This document shows, in pieces, positions 1 through 6,814 of a DNA stretch of 11,678 nt (the stretch's first letter is position 1; each line of letters begins with the position of its first letter). A model generated the notes under the pieces. That model worked only from the letters and a program-made list of their open reading frames with translations. It ran no database searches and was not told the origin of the DNA. Both the position numbers and the translations under genes were made by a program. This DNA comes from Candidatus Gastranaerophilales bacterium (lineage in GTDB: Bacteria > Cyanobacteriota > Vampirovibrionia > Gastranaerophilales > Gastranaerophilaceae), in the NCBI GenBank assembly GCA_021201175.1, contig JAJQFK010000021.1, positions 1-11,678 of the forward strand, in the 5' to 3' direction.

Positions 1-45
1 ACAAGCTCACAAGCTTCACCTTTGGTTCAGCTGTTCGTTTTGTAA

Positions 46-79
46 AAAATTTCGCGATAAGGAACTTGAGCGAAATTTT
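46..79. repeat. Perfect 10-bp inverted repeat, possible terminator
   Basis: Arms AAAATTTCGC (46-55) and GCGAAATTTT (70-79) are perfectly complementary around a 14-base loop. The left arm is preceded by extra A residues (44-45), so a transcript of the minus strand would end the stem in a run of six U; on the plus strand the stem is followed by CTCGG, a poorer terminator. No gene running into it is visible in the window, so it may close an unseen upstream gene or be a dispersed repeat. The remaining sequence of 1-198 holds no supported gene; the only promoter candidate for the next gene is weak (TTGATA at 120-125 and TTAAAT at 143-148). Confidence 0.4.
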
Positions 80-198
80 CTCGGACAATATTAAATGAAA
101 AATTAATCTATTTAACAGATTGATAAAAAACATAAAATGATGTTAAATAATATAAGTTAGTAAAATGTTTATAGTTATAAGTAAAGACAATAAAGTTT

Positions 199-1089
199 AT
201 GGATATTACAAGAGAACAGGTAAATAAAATTTTTGAACTTGCATCGATGGATGACAAAATATCAAGTAATGAAATTAATTTAAGTGATATATCAGAAGCA
301 CTAATAGAAATAGAAAGAAAGATACATTCTTTTTCACCGGAGTTGAGAATTAATTCTTTAGAAACAAAAAAGATTCTTATTGCTGATGATTTGGAATTAT
401 CTATATATCAGCTAACTACACTTCTAAAAAGAATAGGAGTAACACCGAGTGTTGCAAGGCATAAAGAAGAAGCAATTTCTGAACTTCAAAAAGTTCAGTT
501 TGATTGCGTTATCATAGATTTATTTATACCGGATAGTTCTGATGGTCTTGATTTAATCCAAGCTGCCGTAAAAAGGCGCAATGAAACGGGTGTTAATAAT
601 AAGATTGTTGTAATATCCGGAACAGATGATGACTCTTTAGTTGATATATGCTATCAAATGGGCGTCGATTTTTATATAAGAAAAGATAAAGATTGGCATA
701 CAAAGTTATTAAAATATCTGGGTTCTTCATTTCAAACGGACAAAAATGCCGCATATACAAGATATATAATAAATAACAGTATTGTATCTTATACTCCGAA
801 GAATTTTAACGATACAAAGTATTTTGATGCAATAATAAAGAATATAAATTCTTCAATGTTTACAGGCATAAAGAATGTTTTGTTCGATTTAAAAGAAATT
901 ACACATTTTGATTTGGACAATGCATATATTTTTGCGGATATATATAAGATATGTGCAGAAAACGGCGGTAAATTTGTTATTGCGAATGCCTCTGTCAATA
1001 TAAAAGAAGCTTTGGCTTTTGCTTATTTGGAAGATGTTATTCCCTGCACAACATCAGTAGAAGAAGCGGTAACTTTAATACAAAGTTAA
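199..1089 (+). CDS. Response-regulator receiver domain fused to STAS-like domain
   Basis: This 296-residue cytoplasmic protein is built as a short helical N-terminus (about 1-50), a CheY-like receiver domain (about 57-175) and a C-terminal STAS-like domain (about 185-296). Receiver hallmarks seen are the acidic pair D63-D64 in ILIADD, the phospho-acceptor D107 in VIIDLFIP, S140 in VISGT and a lysine at 162 or 164 in RKDKDW, so phosphorylation looks possible. The C-terminal part has the beta-alpha pattern of anti-sigma-factor antagonists (VLFDLKEITHFD, then KFVIANASVNIKEAL), but the serine normally phosphorylated in SpoIIAA-type STAS domains is not at the expected place; the region reads THFDLDNAY. 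By inference it relays a histidine-kinase signal to a partner-switching or other protein-protein interaction, not to DNA. No kinase lies nearby. ATG at 199 lacks a strong ribosome site. The domain calls are firm for the receiver and moderate for STAS. Confidence 0.8.
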   Translation: MDITREQVNKIFELASMDDKISSNEINLSDISEALIEIERKIHSFSPELRINSLETKKILIADDLELSIYQLTTLLKRIGVTPSVARHKEEAISELQKVQFDCVIIDLFIPDSSDGLDLIQAAVKRRNETGVNNKIVVISGTDDDSLVDICYQMGVDFYIRKDKDWHTKLLKYLGSSFQTDKNAAYTRYIINNSIVSYTPKNFNDTKYFDAIIKNINSSMFTGIKNVLFDLKEITHFDLDNAYIFADIYKICAENGGKFVIANASVNIKEALAFAYLEDVIPCTTSVEEAVTLIQS

Positions 1090-1119
1090 ATTGCCGCTCA
1101 AAAATGGAGTAATATCTGA

Positions 1120-1563
1120 TTATAATTCTTCAATCATATTAACTCTGGCAGTATGCCTTTGTGCTTCAAATTCAGTATTCAACCAAATATCGCAAATATC
1201 TTGAGCTAAATATCCGCCTACTATTCTTTGACCCAAACATAAAATATTTGAATTATTATGAAGTCTTGAAAATCTTGCCGATGTTGTATCAGAACAGACA
1301 ACAGCCCTAATACCTTTGATTTTGTTTGCACAAATGGACATGCCGACTCCGCTGCCGCATATTAAAATACCTTTGTTATATATTTTTTCAGCCACCTTTT
1401 TTGCAACTGATTTAGCTATTAACGGATAATCACAGGGTTCTTTAGAATTTATGCCTTCATCAAATATTTTAAATCCTTTTGATAATAAATATTCTTTTAA
1501 GTTCTCTTTAAGTTCAAATCCTGCGTGGTCAGAACCCATAATAATAAAATCTTTTTCTTGCAT
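1120..1563 (-). CDS. rpiB: Ribose-5-phosphate isomerase B
   Basis: RpiB interconverts ribose 5-phosphate and ribulose 5-phosphate in the non-oxidative pentose phosphate pathway. The 147-residue length is normal for the LacAB/RpiB family. Visible family motifs are GSDHAG (residues 10-15, substrate phosphate and ring-opening residues D12-H13), the catalytic cysteine C69 in ILICGSGVGMSI, SDTTSAR (91-97), the histidine H102 in RLHNNSN, and the C-terminal RHTARV (136-141) that contributes phosphate-binding arginines. A cysteine at the base position resembles the E. coli type, not the glutamate type of mycobacteria. The start is supported by AGAGGG about 7 bases upstream on the minus strand. It is monocistronic and convergent with the receiver-STAS gene, with only 30 bases between their stops and no clear terminator hairpin. 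Allose-6-phosphate isomerase activity cannot be excluded. Confidence 0.93.
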   Translation of the reverse strand: MQEKDFIIMGSDHAGFELKENLKEYLLSKGFKIFDEGINSKEPCDYPLIAKSVAKKVAEKIYNKGILICGSGVGMSICANKIKGIRAVVCSDTTSARFSRLHNNSNILCLGQRIVGGYLAQDICDIWLNTEFEAQRHTARVNMIEEL

Positions 1564-1697
1564 AAAACCCTCTTTATCCGGATTTTAACATTAAATAAAA
1601 AAATTAACAAATGTTACAAAATTCATAAAAAAATAAACAAACTAGCATGTTTTTTAAATTTCAAACGTTTATAGAGATGTGGAAGGTGTGAAGTACT

Positions 1698-2474
1698 ATG
1701 GCTCCGATTCAAGGAAACAGCATAAATCCGATATATAATACAGGAGTTCCGTCAACCAATACGTCGGCGGGGCAGTCCTCTAATATGTCTGTTCAGCCGC
1801 AAACGCAAACAATGCAGCAAATTCCGTCAAATTCAATTTATCAATATCCGCAAACGTCAATTTATGACAGTACAAAGCAAGGGGCTTCCGGAGTAAATAT
1901 ATATATATATAACCCGACAGGTCAATCGCAAAATTGTTCCGGACAAACTCCGCAAGTTTGTGTTACCCAACCGGTAAATGCCAATTCTACAGCTTCACAG
2001 CCTCTTGAAACTACACCGATTGCAAATACGCCTTTAACACAAAATACAACAAACTCAAATAATCAATATAACGGCAAAACAAAACAAATAGTAAAATTAA
2101 CCGACGATTATATACAGTCATTAGAAAATGCCTTACAGGACAAAGATAAAAGCGTAAGGCAGGCGGCTATAGGTGATATTATAAAAAGATTTGAGGAAGA
2201 ACCTTCCAGATTCCAAAATCCTTCATTAACCGCGCTATTAAATATTGCACTGCAAGATTCCGACGCTTCAAACAGAATAATGGCAATGAGTCCTCTGGCG
2301 ACAGGAAGTGCAAAGGGTGATGAAAATACGAAATTGCTGCTCCAAAATATGCAGCAATCAGACAAATTTAACGGAATAGAAGCCAAAATGGCAAAGGATG
2401 CTTTAAAAGGAACAGCTATAGAAAAAGCAACAGTTCCGGATTATTCTCCGGACAAAAGCACACAAAGTAATTAA
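1698..2474 (+). CDS. Q/N/S/T-rich protein with HEAT-like C-terminal domain
   Basis: I do not recognise this 258-residue protein by name. Residues 1-125 are low-complexity, rich in Gln, Asn, Ser, Thr and Pro, with few charged residues. An (AT)7 tract in the DNA encodes the IYIY stretch near residue 70. Residues 130-240 are predicted helical with a HEAT-like pattern: a helix pair around 135-167 (SLENALQDKDKSVRQAAI), another at 175-203 (LTALLNIALQDSDASNRIMAM) and a third at 210-237. HEAT-type repeats normally serve as protein-binding surfaces. There is no signal peptide and no membrane segment. A GGAAGG ribosome site lies 11 bases before the ATG. The next gene starts 11 bases after the stop, so the two are probably one transcript. 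The disordered head plus helical tail suggests an adaptor or scaffold, but that is inference. Confidence 0.72.
   Translation: MAPIQGNSINPIYNTGVPSTNTSAGQSSNMSVQPQTQTMQQIPSNSIYQYPQTSIYDSTKQGASGVNIYIYNPTGQSQNCSGQTPQVCVTQPVNANSTASQPLETTPIANTPLTQNTTNSNNQYNGKTKQIVKLTDDYIQSLENALQDKDKSVRQAAIGDIIKRFEEEPSRFQNPSLTALLNIALQDSDASNRIMAMSPLATGSAKGDENTKLLLQNMQQSDKFNGIEAKMAKDALKGTAIEKATVPDYSPDKSTQSN
1897..1910. repeat. (AT)7 dinucleotide tract inside coding sequence
   Basis: Seven AT units lie within the low-complexity half of the 1698-2474 gene and encode alternating Ile and Tyr. A gain or loss of one unit would shift the frame before the HEAT-like domain. In an AT-rich genome a tract of this length may be chance. 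Confidence 0.6.
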
Positions 2475-2485
2475 GGTAAGGAAAT

Positions 2486-2968
2486 ATGGCAATAACTGCA
2501 ATAATACCAAAAATAACATCAGCGGCGAAAAAGTTTTCAGGTAAACCTCTTGCTGTAACATCTAAGGTTTTAGGGGTTGCTGCTGCTGCCTCCGTAATTT
2601 ATGATGCGCATGTCAACGGAAAAGAAAAAGCATACGCTTGTGATTCAAAAGATTCCGCCGACAGATATTTTAATCAATATAGTCAATATATGGACTGTGA
2701 AAAAGAAAGCGGAACTTTGGCGAAATTAAAAAAATTATGGTTTGATTCTCAGCAAAATTTCTCATATTATCATATCGGTTCAAAATCAAAAGGGTATCTT
2801 TCAGGTGTTGGGCATACTCTGGTAAATAATTTACCCCTGATTGGCTTGTCAGCGGCTGCGTTAAAATTTAAAAATGTCGGTAAACTTGCAGGTGTTGCCT
2901 TGATTGTTCATGGTACAAAAACATTACTTTATGATGTTATGGGAATTGGAAAGAAAAAAAGTGGTTAA
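2486..2968 (+). CDS. Hypothetical protein with hydrophobic segments
   Basis: I do not recognise this 160-residue protein. The N-terminal 22 residues are basic and amphipathic, followed by a hydrophobic stretch at about 23-39 (VTSKVLGVAAAASVIY). A polar middle part (40-105) holds two cysteines, C52 and C71, and many aromatic residues (YFNQYSQYM). Two further hydrophobic stretches lie at about 112-127 (LVNNLPLIGLSAAALK) and 131-150 (VGKLAGVALIVHG), ending in a lysine-rich tail. The hydrophobic stretches are Ala/Gly-rich and moderate in strength, so the protein may be a small membrane protein or a membrane-associating helical protein. TAAGGAAAT just before the ATG gives a ribosome site, and the 11-base gap to the preceding HEAT-like gene implies co-transcription and perhaps a shared complex. 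The 145 bases that follow hold an isolated TATAAT (3010-3015) without a matching -35. Confidence 0.65.
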   Translation: MAITAIIPKITSAAKKFSGKPLAVTSKVLGVAAAASVIYDAHVNGKEKAYACDSKDSADRYFNQYSQYMDCEKESGTLAKLKKLWFDSQQNFSYYHIGSKSKGYLSGVGHTLVNNLPLIGLSAAALKFKNVGKLAGVALIVHGTKTLLYDVMGIGKKKSG

Positions 2969-3113
2969 TTGTATCCGAAGAATTATGATATAAAAATTTA
3001 CTATGAAAATATAATGTAAATTAAGTATTCGTTTTTTTCAAAAAGAGGTTTAAAATAGTTTTTAGTAAGGTTTTTTCTATTAAAATAAAATCTAAAAAGA
3101 GAAGGAGTTTTTT

Positions 3114-3743
3114 TTGAGTAATAATTTTGATGATATAGAAACTACGGCAAGAAAGTCATCTGTTATACAAGAGAGAATGAGTCTTGTATCAAGTCATATG
3201 TACAAGCAGTTTCTTGAATATCAGCAATCCAACTCAAATACTGCTGTTCTATTTGATAAAATGTCAGAAAATATGGCAATTACAATTGAATATCTAAAAC
3301 AATCTTTTACGGCGAGAGGAATTCCCGCTGAAAATATATACTATGAATATGATAAACAAAGACATATAGCAGTTATGAATATTTTATGGCATTCGATAAG
3401 CTTTATTTCAAATATGAAAGATAAGCCAAAGGCTTTGCACAGGGAAAAAGATGCCCCTATGTTTGCGGGAAGAATAATTGCCATAAAAGGTACACTTCCG
3501 GAAGCGGCACATGGTATAAATGATGAAATTGAGCAAAAACTTTTAGATATGGAAGTTGCTTCATTATATGTTCCGGCAGATAAAACAGCAAAAGCTATTA
3601 TAAAAATCAGGCATTTAGGGAATCAGGAATTTTATATAAATCAGATGGAAGCGCCGCGTGAATTTTTATTAAAAGTAATCGAAACTATATGCGGCGGCGG
3701 TAATTACCATAAAGAAGGCTCAAGAGTTACAATCAGCATTTAG
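3114..3743 (+). CDS. Hypothetical soluble protein, TTG start
   Basis: This 209-residue protein is not one I can assign. It starts with TTG; an excellent GAAGGAG ribosome site (3101-3107) six bases upstream fixes that start. The N-terminal half (1-105) looks mostly helical, with a region at 45-100 that alternates hydrophobic residues with tyrosines and ends in VMNILWHSISFI. The C-terminal half (115-209) alternates strands and helices: GRIIAIKGTLPEA, VASLYVPADKTAKAIIKIRHLG, then FLLKVIETICGGGNYHKEGS. It has a GGG turn and a strand VTISI at the very end, so a small alpha/beta domain is likely. There is no signal peptide, no membrane helix and no recognisable catalytic motif. It stands alone, 145 bases after the previous gene and 346 before the next, so it is probably its own transcription unit. 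Confidence 0.65.
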   Translation: MSNNFDDIETTARKSSVIQERMSLVSSHMYKQFLEYQQSNSNTAVLFDKMSENMAITIEYLKQSFTARGIPAENIYYEYDKQRHIAVMNILWHSISFISNMKDKPKALHREKDAPMFAGRIIAIKGTLPEAAHGINDEIEQKLLDMEVASLYVPADKTAKAIIKIRHLGNQEFYINQMEAPREFLLKVIETICGGGNYHKEGSRVTISI

Positions 3744-4089
3744 TTCGATGTTTTCAAAATTGGTGTCGAGTGCAGCAAGAGTGTAATTTGTGCAGCGGTG
3801 TTGGGGTTTCTCGACCAAACAATATTATTTTTAGTGCAAGCATGCAAACGTCTTTACGAATTTTAAGTAATTTGAGTTAACACTTTGTATTAAAGCTAAA
3901 CTACTGTAAACGGCTCGGCAATCGCTAAACAAGCTTGCAATATTTTGTACTTCTAATCAGATTATTCCCGGATATTGATATTGACATATTGACATTGTAA
4001 ACATTTGTAAAACATTAGTATTAAACACTAAAGTTCCCCCCCCATACCGATATTAAACTCATAAAAGGTACATAAAGAAAGGAGAAAGT
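3744..4089. other. 346-base gap without a supported gene
   Basis: No convincing reading frame was found on either strand. The stretch holds a direct repeat GTGCAGC (3770-3776 and 3790-3796), distant complementary 6-mers GCAAGC (3837-3842) and GCTTGC (3943-3948), two overlapping TTGACA hexamers (3981-3986 and 3989-3994) inside a short GATATTGAtATT-type repeat, a C8 tract (4036-4043) and an AAAGGAG ribosome site (4078-4084) for the next gene. Neither TTGACA is followed at 16-18 bases by a good -10 box, so the promoter of the downstream gene is not settled. The length leaves room for a regulatory leader. Confidence 0.5.
4036..4043. repeat. C8 homopolymer upstream of annexin-like gene
   Basis: Eight consecutive C residues sit 46 bases before the ATG of the annexin-like gene, in an otherwise AT-rich leader. 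Homopolymeric C or G tracts can change length during replication and so vary expression, but eight is at the short end for this. Confidence 0.6.
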
Positions 4090-5073
4090 ATGGCTGATAG
4101 CGTTTACGGGCCGCAACAATATTCAGGCGGATCAATAGATTTATCTCTACAGTCTGTGACACAAAACAACAACCAAAATCAAACAGTGGATGATGGTTCA
4201 TCTTTGTTTAAAGATTGCCAGGAGACAGAAGAATTCACTAACAGGGACGCATTTAGTACAACAGCAGAAGAACACATAAGTAATGGTGTAGATTATGATG
4301 CTGAACTCAGTGAGAAAAATCAGAAGGATGAACTTGAAGATTGCGGGCTTGATGAAACAACACTCAAGAATATGGGCTTTGAATTTGTCGAGGTCGGAAG
4401 TACCGGCTGTTTTATGAAGGATAACGGCGATGGAACTTCAAGTTGCATAAGAGTTATAGCAAGCAGTGATTCTTCTGTAGAGCCGCAAATTGTACATACA
4501 GTTATAAATCAAGCAGATGGCTCAGCGGATACAAAAACATACAGCAAGAGTGAATTTACAGATCTGGTAAGTACACAAAAAGCAAAAGAAATTGCAGATG
4601 ATTTATATGAATCTATGGAAGGATTCGGAACGGATGAAGCACAATTTGAGGAGATTTTTGATAGTACCGACTTGTCGGACGATGACTGGGTTGAAATAGC
4701 TGAACAATACATAAATAATCACGGAAGTCTTGTTTCAGATATAGATTCTGATTTTTCATTTTTGTCAGGGAAAACTGAAAAGTTTGAAAAATATGCTCAA
4801 AGACTTTTAAATGCGGCTGCAAATGGTAATGAGAAAGCCGTTAACATTTTGTGTCAAGAATTACACAACGGTACTGCCGGTCAAATTGGAACTTCAGATA
4901 AATTCGTTGCTAAAATATTTGCTGCAGATGATGATGTTTTAAGTAAAATTATTTCAAATTACAGTAGCGCTACAGGGGGTTCCAGCATTACAAAAGATAT
5001 CAAAGGAGATTTTTCATGGGGTACTCAAGATAAATATATTAAAATTATAGAAAGACTCAGAACAAAAAAATAA
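4090..5073 (+). CDS. Annexin-like repeat protein with disordered N-terminus
   Basis: The protein has 327 residues. Residues 1-80 are polar and Q/N/D/E-rich, with no signal peptide. Residues 83-150 form a small acidic domain with hairpin-like strands (GFEFVEVGSTGCFMKDNGDGTSSCIRV region, C107 and C119). Residues 165-241 match an annexin repeat: helix AKEIADDLYESM, loop GFGTDE (178-183), helices with FEEIF and WVEIAEQYINNHG, then SLVSDIDSDFS and a last helix to 241. The type II calcium-site pattern GxGTD is present and D221 sits where annexins have the distal acidic cap. Residues 262-323 look like a second repeat: IGTSDKFVAKIF, IISNYSSATGG, SSITKDIKGDFS, then KYIKIIERL, but with a degenerate calcium loop (GTSD). 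Annexins bind acidic phospholipid through calcium, usually with four repeats; here only two are seen. An AAAGGAG site 5 bases from the ATG supports the start. Membrane binding is inferred, not shown. A family of unrelated helical repeats is the main alternative. Confidence 0.7.
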   Translation: MADSVYGPQQYSGGSIDLSLQSVTQNNNQNQTVDDGSSLFKDCQETEEFTNRDAFSTTAEEHISNGVDYDAELSEKNQKDELEDCGLDETTLKNMGFEFVEVGSTGCFMKDNGDGTSSCIRVIASSDSSVEPQIVHTVINQADGSADTKTYSKSEFTDLVSTQKAKEIADDLYESMEGFGTDEAQFEEIFDSTDLSDDDWVEIAEQYINNHGSLVSDIDSDFSFLSGKTEKFEKYAQRLLNAAANGNEKAVNILCQELHNGTAGQIGTSDKFVAKIFAADDDVLSKIISNYSSATGGSSITKDIKGDFSWGTQDKYIKIIERLRTKK

Positions 5074-5096
5074 TTAACACATAAAACATTATTATT

Positions 5097-5105
5097 TGAT
5101 ATAAT
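5097..5105 (+). promoter_or_regulatory. Extended -10 promoter of the aroC operon
   Basis: TGATATAAT contains a perfect TATAAT (5100-5105) with the extended TGn motif directly upstream. The best -35, TTAACA at 5074-5079, is 20 bases away, too far to matter much, which fits an extended -10 promoter. Transcription would begin near 5112, giving a leader of roughly 23 bases before the aroC ATG. Confidence 0.6.
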
Positions 5106-5136
5106 ATACCTGTAAAAGGATTTGCAGGTATATTAT
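5101..5136. repeat. Perfect 12-bp inverted repeat over aroC promoter and start codon
   Basis: Arms ATAATATACCTG (5101-5112) and CAGGTATATTAT (5125-5136) are perfectly complementary around a 12-base loop that holds AAAGGA. The left arm overlaps the -10 box and the right arm contains the first two bases of the aroC ATG and the likely ribosome site AGG (5126-5128). In RNA the stem can extend four more pairs outward, two of them G-U. A transcript starting at the predicted site near 5112 would lack nearly all of the left arm, so only read-through RNA from upstream could form the hairpin. As DNA it is a plausible dyad operator. Confidence 0.7.
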
Positions 5137-6313
5137 GTTATTTAGATTTTTAACGTCCGGAGAGTCACATGGAAAATGTCTTAATGCTATTATTGAAGGG
5201 GTGCCATCCGGTGTGGGGATTGATATTGATTTTATAAACACGGAACTAAAAAGGAGACAAATCGGATACGGGCGCGGCGGCAGAATGAAAATTGAATCCG
5301 ATTCAGTTAAAATACTCTCAGGTGTCCGGCACGGAAAATCTATAGGAAGCCCTATTTGTATTGAAATAACCAATAGAGATTGGGAAAATTGGTCTGTTGC
5401 AATGAGCAGCGAGCCTGTAGAACTAAATTCAGAAAATATAGATATAATTGAATCTAAAAGAATAAAAAATGTGCGTCCCGGACATGCGGATTTTGCGGGA
5501 GCATTAAAATATAATCATACAGATGTAAGAAATATTCTGGAACGCTCCAGCGCAAGAGAAACTGCTGCAAGAGTTGCTGTCGGAGCTATTGCGAAATCTG
5601 TTTTAAAAGAATTTAACATAGAGGGGATTTCTTTTGTTCAACAAATTGGTACTGCCATATCAGAAAAAGAATATAATCCGTTTGATTGCAAAGAAGAAAT
5701 TGAAGGGTCTGACTTAAGAACTGCTGATAAAGCAGCTTATGAAAAAATGAAAGCTGAAATTGATAAGGCGAAATCTGACGGAGATACTCTCGGCGGAAAA
5801 TTTCAGGTAGTTTTTAGAAATATTCCTATCGGATTGGGTTCTCATGTTCAATGGGATAAAAAGCTTGACGGGCTTATCGCACAGGCAGTTATGAGTATTC
5901 AAGCAGTTAAGTCTGTTGAAATAGGAATTGGAAGTAAAGCTGCGCAAACTTTAGGTTCGCAAACTCATGATGAAATTTTTATTGAAAATAATAAATATAT
6001 CAGAAAAACAAACAATGCCGGAGGAATTGAAGCAGGTATTTCAAATGGTGAAAATATTATAGTTACTGCCGTTATGAAAGCAATACCCACAATGAGAAAG
6101 CCGCTAAATTCAGTTGCTATTGATAAAAAAGAACAAGCTGCCGCTCATTTTGAACGTTCTGATACTTGTGCCGCAGCAGCTTGCGCGGTTGTAGCAGAAG
6201 CAATGATTGCTATAATTCTTGCAGACGCAATGATGGAAAAATTTTCTCATGACAGTATTTCTGAGATGAAACATAATTTTGAAGATTATATCAATGTAAT
6301 TTCTAAGAGGTAG
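5135..6313 (+). CDS. aroC: Chorismate synthase
   Basis: AroC removes phosphate from 5-enolpyruvylshikimate 3-phosphate to give chorismate, the last step of the shikimate pathway, using reduced FMN. The 392-residue length is typical. Family signatures are visible in order: GESHGKCLNAIIEGVPSG (residues 9-26, with active-site H12), RRQIGYGRGGRM (40-51), RPGHADFAGALKYNH (114-128, with H117), the SSARETAARVAVG stretch (138-150) and RSDTCAAAACAVVAEAM (341-357, with D343). No separate flavin-reductase domain is present, so it should be of the monofunctional type that needs FMN reduced elsewhere. It is the first gene of aroC-aroK-aroB-surE; only three bases separate it from aroK. The ATG at 5135 lies inside an inverted repeat. 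Its start is supported by alignment of MLFRFLTSGESHG with the family N-terminus. Confidence 0.97.
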   Translation: MLFRFLTSGESHGKCLNAIIEGVPSGVGIDIDFINTELKRRQIGYGRGGRMKIESDSVKILSGVRHGKSIGSPICIEITNRDWENWSVAMSSEPVELNSENIDIIESKRIKNVRPGHADFAGALKYNHTDVRNILERSSARETAARVAVGAIAKSVLKEFNIEGISFVQQIGTAISEKEYNPFDCKEEIEGSDLRTADKAAYEKMKAEIDKAKSDGDTLGGKFQVVFRNIPIGLGSHVQWDKKLDGLIAQAVMSIQAVKSVEIGIGSKAAQTLGSQTHDEIFIENNKYIRKTNNAGGIEAGISNGENIIVTAVMKAIPTMRKPLNSVAIDKKEQAAAHFERSDTCAAAACAVVAEAMIAIILADAMMEKFSHDSISEMKHNFEDYINVISKR

Positions 6314-6316
6314 TTT

Positions 6317-6814
6317 ATGAATATATCTTTGATTGGAATGATGGGCGCAGGCAAAACTACAATATCGGAATTACTTGCAAATCTTTTAAATATGAAGTTT
6401 ACAGACATTGATGAAGAAATTGTAAAACGTGAAAAAATGTCAATAAACGATATTTTTGAATTAAAGGGCGAAGAATATTTCAGAAAAGTGGAAACAGAGG
6501 TTTTAAAAGAAATATTAAAATCGGACAATCAAGTAATTGCAACCGGAGGCGGAATAGTAAAACTTGAACAAAATATAACTCTTTTAAAATCTTGTTCTAA
6601 AGTAATTTATTTAAAAGCAGATTCTGATATTTTATACGAGCGGATAAAAAATAACCGGAGCCGTCCTTTATTGAATACATCTGATATGAAATTGACAATC
6701 AATAAGCTTCTCAAAGAAAGACAAGTTCAATATGAAAAAGCAGATTTGACAATTGAAACAGCTAATATGACTCCGGCAAAGACAGCCGGTATTATACTGG
6801 AGAAATTAAAATAA
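6317..6814 (+). CDS. aroK: Shikimate kinase
   Basis: AroK phosphorylates the 3-hydroxyl of shikimate with ATP, the fifth step of the shikimate pathway. Its 165 residues match the usual single-domain NMP-kinase fold. The Walker A loop is GMMGAGKTT (7-15), shikimate is bound by D32 in TDIDEEI, R56 in YFRKVE and the G77-G79 triple glycine in ATGGGIV, and the lid carries R114 and R116 in NNRSRPLL. R135 in LLKERQVQYEKADL fits the C-terminal adenine/substrate arginine. The start ATG is three bases after the aroC stop with AGAGG (6306-6310) upstream, and aroB begins on the very next base after its own stop, so translation is likely coupled through the three genes. Nothing is odd about the protein. 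Confidence 0.96.
   Translation: MNISLIGMMGAGKTTISELLANLLNMKFTDIDEEIVKREKMSINDIFELKGEEYFRKVETEVLKEILKSDNQVIATGGGIVKLEQNITLLKSCSKVIYLKADSDILYERIKNNRSRPLLNTSDMKLTINKLLKERQVQYEKADLTIETANMTPAKTAGIILEKLK

Noticed and set aside
22..110. Open stretch on the minus strand encoding NFAQVPYREIFYKTNS before a stop
   Set aside because: It has no start codon, is preceded by a stop after about 27 codons and contains the inverted-repeat arms; a chance reading is more likely than a gene.
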